Shown here: positions 57,276 through 64,000 of the stretch, in pieces
Numbering within the stretch: the first letter of the stretch is position 1
Layout of the letters: every line of letters begins with the position of its first letter
Assembly (NCBI GenBank): GCA_015680685.1
Contig: MNCI01026504.1
Coordinates: forward strand, 2,068 to 66,067
Reading direction: 5' to 3'
DNA from: Gnetum montanum
Lineage: Eukaryota > Streptophyta > Gnetopsida > Gnetales > Gnetaceae
Length of the DNA: 64,000 bases
Program-made: the position numbers and the translations under genes
Notes under the pieces: model-generated
Databases searched by the model: none
Told to the model about the DNA's origin: nothing
The model's input: only the letters and a program-made list of their open reading frames with translations

Positions 57276-60200
57276 AGAAACATTTTTCCGCGAATGTCTA
57301 TTTTTCAAAATGAAGTTTTCGATATGATTAATCTTTGGGGTTGTTTTAATGGCTTGCAAGGACGTTGAACCTCCCCTTCTAGTGACTGAGCTAGTTGGGG
57401 TGTTGACATGGTTTGGCACCATTGAGGGTGGTGAACCGACCCCAGATTTAACCATTGAGAACAATGGGGTCTGGTTTCGGGACGGGGCCCGCGAATTTTT
57501 GGCTTTCATGCTAGACCATTTCAGGGTTGTGATTTGGTCCCACCTGAGCAAGGATGTGGCGTGAAGCATCATCGAGACCATGTTACTCGGTGCAGCGGAA
57601 GGTATTAGAATATTCATTAATGATATTGATGAAGGGCCACTTGTTGCCAAGGGTGTTCCCCCCGGTGGTCCAAGATCTGCCCGTCCATTGACGCGTGTGT
57701 GGAACTGGTTGCCACGGGGGCCTAGCTATATCAACAACACGTTATTCCTAGCTGGCCGCGCACACACCTTATTCCAGAATCCTCCCGGCACAGTATACCG
57801 GGTGGAAAGGTAATTTCGTTTTAGCTCTGGTTGTTCCTCTCTTTTTTACATTCAAATATTTGCTCTTATTTTAACACATGTTTTCACCTTCCCGTAGGCC
57901 GAAAGTTACACGAGAAGGGGCCTACGCAGGCGATGATGGGCTTGCATTGGCGCGCACGACTTTGGAGGTGTTCATGGTGGGTCCCACCCTTCACGGGACC
58001 ATTTTGGCCCACACTAGGGATGCCATGAAGAACTTCCACAAGAGATATTCTAATGCTTTTGCACAATGCACTACGCGTGGATGGTTGCATGCCGACTGGT
58101 TCCCTAATGGACCAATTTTTCCGTCTGCTTCTGATCTGGGCGAAACCTCAAAATCTAACACTGAGAGTAAGTGGCAATGTTTTCTAGATGTCGTGATGTG
58201 TTTGTTCAATCGCCAAGTGTTAAACTAATATGAGGGTTTTGGATTTGTCTCTATAGGTGGCACTATCTCTGGCGGGGGGTCTGTTGTGACCGGGCGGACT
58301 GAAATGACTCTCTCTATAAAATTCGATGAAACCGGTGCCGCCCAGAAGTGGTTACGGGTAAAAGCTCTACCATCCATTATTTCCTGTTTAAAACATGCCA
58401 GCCTCATGACGCTCTTCGCGGCCCCTAGCCCGAACGTATCCATAGCGGAGATGATCGGGATCATGGATTCATTTGACAGATCTGTTTCTCGCTATAGCGC
58501 TCGTATTAAGGGCATTAAAATAATTTTTGAATTATCATCCCAATTTTTTGCGGATTTGTTTGGCGTGCCTATAGGTGGTATAAAGATTGTCTTAGATAGG
58601 ATGCACAAAGAAATTCACACGATCTGTGATTTAGAGGATTGGTTAGGGGTGACAAAGGGCACCAAAGGATTTCCAATGCAGGGGACAACGAAAGTTGAAG
58701 AAGTCAATGAGATTTACCCCTTATTTCGAGCACGTCTGTTTCCGAAGACTCTATCGCAAGTCAAGAGCCTCGGGGTTGAAGCAGTGCGAGTCATGCGCAT
58801 TGTTCTAGAGGCTGGCGTGCGCTACAATTGGGCTGAATTTTTATTATCAGGCATGACTAAAGAGATAATGTGGCTACGTTCGAACATAGAAGCTTAGTCC
58901 CATTTCACCTTTGTCTTTTTTGCTGGTTATGTTCGTCGTTTGGCCAAATTTTTAGTGGTTCGTGGCTAGAACAAATTTGTTTTGCGTGATAGGAATCAGT
59001 TATCTCGCCCCTGGGTAAACCACTTATTCAACATAGCTAAGTTCCAAGACACCCCCGAGGGGATTGATGAATCCCTTACGATGACTACGGGTGGATCGTC
59101 TGGTGCCTCCCTCCATACGCACGACAGTGTAGGGTTGGAATTGGATGAAATACCCTACACCACCAAGAAGGCGGAGCGGGTGGTTAAGGACACAATAGGC
59201 AAAGCCAAATCAAAGTTGGCAAAGCGTGACCGCACAGCTGAGGAGACTAGTGAGATTGAACAGCCCAAAGTAAAGCGGATTCGTTTTAAAATACCTGGTA
59301 AACCTCTTGTTTTCTTTACTTCACTTATCTTGCAGATAGTTTTAATGGTTTATAGCTGTATGCAACTAACTTCATCTGTTTTGTGTTGAGAAGTCAAGAG
59401 ACATGATTTGCAGACTATACCTGAGGAGGAAGAGTTAAATGACCCGAGGGGAGGGACTGAAGTGCTGGGGGAAGGAACTAGAGACACTGAACCACTAGAT
59501 GATCAGGTGGAGACTGAAGAGATGTTCAGTGATTTTCTCAGAGGCAACTTGGACCTTGGAGCCCCTCCCACATCAGAGGAGACTGGAGGGAATGGTATGT
59601 CTCGTTACTTAATTGTGTAGCCTAATATATTTTTATCTTATTGTGAATTTTTCATTTGACTCAGAGGAGAGCGAGACCATCCCTGAGAAGGAGCCAGAGA
59701 TTCCCCCTGAAGTGCTGCCAAAGGTCAGCACATCGTGCCCTTATGGACCTTTTACTTGGATGGAAATGCCAAGTAAAAGGGATTTCGTAGCTGGTGTGGC
59801 TGAAGAGGTCGTTTAGCGGATCGAACGGATCCATCCTGAAATAGGTGTGGGAACTTCCAAAGGTCTTTACTATGTTAGAGTTTGATGCTTGATTTTGTCT
59901 ATTCTAACGTTTGTCTTTTCCCTATGGATAGGTGCCCAACTGAGGTGGGGTCTGTCCGAGACTGTCACCATAGAGAGCTTGCCCACACTTTCCCCAGAAG
60001 TTGAACAAGTGCCCAGACCCGTTTACGAAGAGGTAGCAGAGGGCTTTGTTCACAATGCTAAAGCAGTATGGACGTGTAGGCGATCCATTGAGCAATTGTG
60101 GCTCCAAATTCAGGCAAAAGAGAAAGAGGTTTCTGAACTAACGGTGGAACGTGACGATCTGAAGGCCCAGTATGAATTCGCCACAGCCAGATTAGACAAT

Positions 60201-60918
60201 GATCGCTCTTGGCGGACCTCCGAGGTCACGTATACGAGGTATTGGAACCTACTCAATCGTCACGTAGGATTCATACGGAGACTAGGGGAGCGCAGGGTCC
60301 AGATTGAATTGTCGAACACCAAATGCCAAGATTGGAAGGCTTTCACCTCCAAAGTATGCAAATGGGGACAAGATGAGAAGAACCACAAGCACCAGTATAA
60401 GAAGTCGCTAAAAGAAGTGTCTATTGAGAAGCGATAGTTGGAAATGTTTGTGGAAGGCCTTGGTCTGCGCTCTGCCTTTGACACATTCACCCAAAACACA
60501 ATTGTAGAGATGGAATCCCCTAAACGGCAGATAACAACTGCTTCCGGGGAGGTGTCAGTGGGGGAGTTCCCTTTGAAACGTCCCACCTGGTCGGATGTTG
60601 ACAAGGGAAAGGTTCTAGCAGATGTTGACTTGGATCTCGATGGGACAGATTGGGCAAGTGTTTCCGAAGAGGAAATCCTGCGGCGACTGGAATTCGGCTT
60701 GGGAGGATCTCCTATGGTAAGCATTTCATCTTTATGAAGTTAGTTGATTGAAAAATGTTTGAAATTTTGACATTCGCTTATTCTTGTGTTGGTTATTTCT
60801 TTTTTGGTCTTTTCAGGATGAAGGTGGCGATGAAACTAGAGGGGCTGGCCCCAGTGGAGCAGGGGCCTCTAATGCTAGCGGACCCAAGGGGGACGATCGT
60901 CATGTCCCAGATGTTTAG
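56664..60918 (+). pseudogene. Antisense eight-exon gene of TE-5 (module copy 2), function unknown
   Basis: Exons 56664-56794, 57360-57809, 57898-58166, 58257-59297, 59394-59594, 59665-59844, 59932-60716 and 60817-60918, in total 3159 nt (1052 codons plus stop). Lengths of exons 1, 2, 4, 7 and 8 (131, 450, 1041, 785, 102) equal those of the TE-2 copy. The other exons differ by 6, 30 and 15 nt, all multiples of three. Introns 2-7 are GT-AG and 70-100 bp. The acceptor of intron 1 reads AA (57358-57359) instead of AG. Six in-frame stops (56745, 57562, 58895, 58967, 59814, 60435) are at other places than in TE-2. Architecture is the same: globular exons 2-4, basic VKRIRFK, acidic linker, coiled coil (residues about 785-885), Gly-rich tail. 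The product is unknown; its strand is opposite to gag and pol. Confidence 0.88.
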
Positions 60919-61164
60919 CATTTTAGCCTTTTTCTCCTTTTTTGTTTTGTTATTTTTCGACTCAGATTTATACTGGAACTGTAACTTAAAGATTGTGGAA
61001 TGAACAGAAATGGTTGATTGTATGTAATAACTATATATATATATATATATTTTTTGTTGATTTTGAATTTAACATGATATAGAAATGTAAAAATATTTTG
61101 GTTTATTTTCCATTTTAAGTGTATTACGGAAATGTGATTATAAAAGTAAAACGAAAAGTAAGTA
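60919..61164 (+). other. AT-rich region after module copy 2, with a (TA)n microsatellite
   Basis: Colinear with 18836-19067. A (TA) run of about ten units lies at 61032-61052. It is a plausible 3' UTR of the antisense transcript. Confidence 0.5.
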
Positions 61165-61435
61165 CTAGTTTATGGCCATTTTGGGCCCCCATGTGTAGTT
61201 TATGGCCATTTCGGGCCCCATGCGTAGTTTATGGCCATTTCAGGCCCCATGCGTAGTTTATGGCCATTTCGGGCCCCTTTCATAATCAGGAAATGTTTTA
61301 GAGGACGCGGATAGATTTCTCGGTCAACCAATCATTGCTGATCGTGGCTAGTTTTATGTCTTTGCGGACATGATAGTTTAATGTCATTTCGGACTTTTTA
61401 TAGTTTAATGTCATTTCGGACTAAGAGTGATAGTA
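61165..61435. repeat. M2 array on the PR side of the TE-5 module (29-bp units)
   Basis: Four units with core TAGTTTATGGCCATTTCGGG spaced 29-30 bp, then TAGTTTAATGTCATTTCGGA units up to 61425. Near-identical layout to 19068-19400. Confidence 0.93.
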
Positions 61436-62490
61436 TCATTTCAGTAATTTTTTGATTTTTTTCATTTTAATGTTAGATGATGTTTCAACAGGTATGATCC
61501 AGTATTCAGCGTCCCCTCCACTGATTACATTAAATGGTAATTCGGCCCAAGGGACTTCTGATGGAATGTTTTTTGTGTTAGCGTTTTCAGATATTTCAGT
61601 GTCCGTAGAGAGCTCTATATTAGCTTCTACTTGAGGAGGCATAGGCGTTTCTATTTGAAGAGGCTTTTGTTCCATGTCGGAAGATTTACTACTTACTGAT
61701 GGTTGCAGATTCTCGTTATTTTGGCTAGGTTTTTCAAGTTCGACTTCCGAGCCTTGGTCCGTGTCCATATGCGATGAGATAATAGGAGTAGCCGCTTCAC
61801 CGTGTATGAAAATTTCTCTGTCTTCATAAGGCAGGTGAATTTATTGATGTATGGGAGAAGAGACAGCTCTTAGTTGGGCTAACTAGGGTCTTCCCAATAT
61901 TAGGTTGAACCCCGGCATCTCATCCACTACTAGGAAATCGGCAGATGTTGGGATTGATCTCCCGCTACGAAGTCTAAGGTTATTGTGCCTTTCACCATTA
62001 CGCGTGACCCACTGAATGACCTTAAACATGTAGTCGTGGTTGGTTTAAGTAGTTCAGTAAGTCCTAGTTGTTCAATGATGTGGTGTGGCACAACGTTTGT
62101 CACAGCTCCATCGTCTACATGGACCCTATGTATTTTAAACCGGTTTATACAGATTGTTATGAACATGGGGGCTGTTGTTACCTCCTTCGTTTTCTTATCC
62201 ACCTTGATGTTGTCATCATGAAAGCTTAGAGGTTTGGGAGTAGTCCCGTGAGGCGAGAACATCACCGCATGGATGGAGGGTTCATTTGGGGGTAAGTCCT
62301 CGCTTACTGGGACTGACGTTAACATGCGCACTAGAGCTTCTCGATGTGTTTGAGATGTTAGAACTAAGTCATAAAAGCTCAGTGAAGTGTTCTTTTGTTT
62401 TAATGCTTGTGTGACTTGTGTCAAGGCGGTTGCGAAGTTTTCACTGTTGGGGGTGTTTCTATCGGTGCTGACTGGATCCATCGGACCCAA
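61436..62490 (-). pseudogene. TE-5 protease region with one frameshift
   Basis: Blocks FYDLVLTSQTHREALVRMLT (about 62390-62330), active-site segment FKIHRVHVDDGAVTNVVP (about 62140-62085) and SFSGSRVMVKGTITLDFVAG lie in one frame. A deletion at about 61950 (GDQ-SQH) then shifts the frame, and the GFNLILG block and acidic tail (61768-61436) follow in another. The active site is DDGA, as in TE-2. Confidence 0.88.
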
Positions 62491-62699
62491 CAGTTTTATC
62501 TCTTATTTTGTTGGCTTGTCATTTTTTGGAGCTGTCGTTTTAGATGATTCATGTTTTTCAGACGACTCACCTTCATTGCCTGAGCTTGGTTGATTGTTAG
62601 ATGATGACATGGGTATAGAGTTGAGGGGAGTGGGCTTAGGTGGCCCCAGAGCTAGCCGTTGGCGCTCTTTCTCCAAGCGTTCTCGCGTAAGCCTATCTG

Positions 62700-63120
62700 C
62701 TAGGCGTTCTCATGTGTTATGCGGATATGGAGTTGGCCTCGGAGTTTGGGATTGCCCAGAAACCTTTACGACGTAGGGAGCAGGGTGGGGCTGTGGGTAC
62801 GATTGGGCAGGAGTTTGCGCAGGTAGCCTGACGACATACGGGGTTGGTCTTGGCAAAGGTTGGGCCCTTGTCATTGCAATGGCAAGTGGTACTCGGACTA
62901 CGAAAGGGGTAGGCCGAGCGTGAGGGGTTGGTGTACCTGCGGGGTTAGCCGGAGGGATGCGCACTACGTATGGTTGTTGGCGTGTCATGATGTTAGAGGT
63001 GGGTATGGTGGAGGGCACTCAGATTACGAGTGGCCACTGCGGGGCGTGAGGTGATTGAGGTGCAGAGTTAGTGGGAGGGATCTGAACCACGAATGGTTTG
63101 TTAGATGTTTCTTGTTTGTT
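62700..63120 (-). other. Proline-rich spacer with repeated P-[FY]-V-V-[RK]-[VIL]-P motif (TE-5)
   Basis: PFVVQIP, PYVVRIP, PFVVRVP, PYVVRLP and PYVVKVS with a weaker PLVI copy, separated by Pro/Thr/Ala-rich linkers. It aligns with the TE-2 spacer. Confidence 0.85.
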
Positions 63121-64000
63121 TTCAGGATAGATGGTGTTGATGCGGGGTGTGCTGGAGTCATCATCACAATAGATTGAGGTAATTACGTACGATGCCCCTT
63201 TAGCGTTTAGGGGGTCTTTATACACCCCCATGGTCTGGTTTTGCGGTTGGACGGGGTTAGCCCCATCAAAAGTGATCTTGCCATCATCAATCATCCTCTG
63301 GATTTCCTGCTTCAGGGTGAAGCAGTAATCCGTTCCATGCCCGTTGCATTGGTAATAGTCACAGAAGCGATCCATCCTGAATCCTTTGGGCATGGGTGGC
63401 TCATCCGGCGTTGCCAGGCTTGGGTTCTGTACAAGTTGACAGAACTGGTCATGTCTTTGGATAACCGCCTGGGACAATTTCTTGTGTTGCATCAATCCAG
63501 CCTTTAAGAGTTGATCAAAGAGCTGGGATGGCTTCATCGGTAAAGGCCTGTATTGAGAGGGTTCCTTCCTCTCGAAGTTATGCGTACGGTTCGTCGGGTT
63601 TTGTGATGACGATTCTGGGGCTGTTGTGGGAGCGGGCTGATAGTAGTTAGTGGGGGGAACGGGTGGTTTGTATTGATGTGTGGTGTTTGTTTGTTGTGCC
63701 TGCTATAGTCGCCTTGGCCTTTTCTTTGTATTTTTTAGTGTGTTGGTTTCTGAAGGCCAGGTATGCAGGGTCGTTGCTGTTTTGAGCAGCTTCCTCTATG
63801 TTTTTGATTTGTTCAAATACTTGATTCAGATCGCGCACATTGAGGTAATACAGTTTGGACTTGAAGGAGTCATTAACAGCCCCTTTCAATATCGTGAGCA
63901 GATATGTTGGAGAGATTGGGTCGTGCAACTCATTGAGAGCTGCGCTCCATCTCTGAATGAACTTCTGCACCGGTTCGAGCGGCGCTTGCTTGATCTGCAT
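63019..64000 (-). pseudogene. TE-5 gag, C-terminal part, continuing beyond the window
   Basis: From 64000 to 63647 the capsid end is open (EPVQKFIQRWSAALNELHDP, DSFKSKLYYLNVRDLNQVFE). A frame break near 63650-63540 is followed by 63537-63019 with PSQLFDQLLKAGLMQHKKL, RFCDYYQCNGHGTDYC (a Cys/Cys/His/Cys knuckle) and LKQEIQRMIDDGKITFDGAN. The knuckle is the best preserved in the window. Confidence 0.88.

Larger units (their letters stand above)
50374..64000 (-). mobile_element. TE-5: Tat-type element with complete pol and antisense module, 5' end outside window
   Basis: Minus-strand order: gag (from beyond 64000), PR, antisense module (+ strand), RT-RNase H, aRNH, INT, M2 array, PPT and 3' LTR (51555-50374). 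It is the most complete member of the TE-2 family here and shows what TE-2 lacks. It is inserted in TE-4 gag. The base pairs before its LTR (TAGCC, 50369-50373) are the candidate target duplication, whose partner is outside the window. A 177-bp N gap (53323-53499) lies in INT. Confidence 0.92.

Noticed and set aside
1-64000. Host protein-coding genes, tRNA or rRNA genes
   Set aside because: Read for exon-like conserved domains and tRNA-like folds outside the elements; none could be supported.

Overview
This is nuclear DNA from a land plant, most likely one with a large genome. It is built almost entirely of old, decayed Ty3/gypsy LTR retrotransposons of the Tat/Ogre-like type, recognised by a second archaeal-type RNase H between reverse transcriptase (RT)/RNase H and integrase. 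I see no host gene, tRNA, rRNA, CRISPR array or bacterial-style operon. The species cannot be named from the sequence.

Layout. I label the elements by position. TE-1 (+) runs from before base 1 to about 26203. Its 3' LTR is split by TE-2 (-, 10598-25447), which is flanked by the 5-bp target duplication ATGAG. TE-1 ends inside a fragment of an Athila-like gypsy element, TE-0 (-, about 26204-27605), followed by about 3.5 kb of AT-rich DNA without genes. TE-3 (+, 31102-45129) follows. Its pol is cut by TE-4 (-, about 45130-50373), whose gag is in turn cut by TE-5 (-, 50374 to beyond 64000). Each element keeps parts of gag, an aspartic protease (PR), RT-RNase H, archaeal-type RNase H (aRNH) and integrase (INT). 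TE-2 and TE-4 have lost nearly all of pol.

Main discovery. TE-2, TE-5 and TE-3 carry, between PR and RT, an extra gene on the strand opposite to the retrotransposon. In TE-2 and TE-5 I could place eight exons with GT-AG introns whose phases all agree, giving about 1,065 and 1,052 codons. Four exons plus the last one have identical lengths in the two copies. The in-frame stops differ between copies, so the common ancestor was probably intact. Each copy has its own TATA box. TE-3 has a more diverged version. TE-1 has no module at this place.

Two repeat classes accompany the module. M1 is a palindrome, GCGTATACGC, with its half site GCGTA. It is clustered in the LTRs and again around exon 1 and in intron 1 of the module. 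Other families in the window carry different short motifs at the matching places. M2 has a TAGTTTA(T/A)(A/G)GTC-like core and forms 29-37-bp tandem units at three fixed places: after INT, and on both sides of the module. An element-encoded protein acting on element-specific motifs, comparable in logic to the VANC anti-silencing proteins of VANDAL transposons, is a testable inference, not something the sequence proves.
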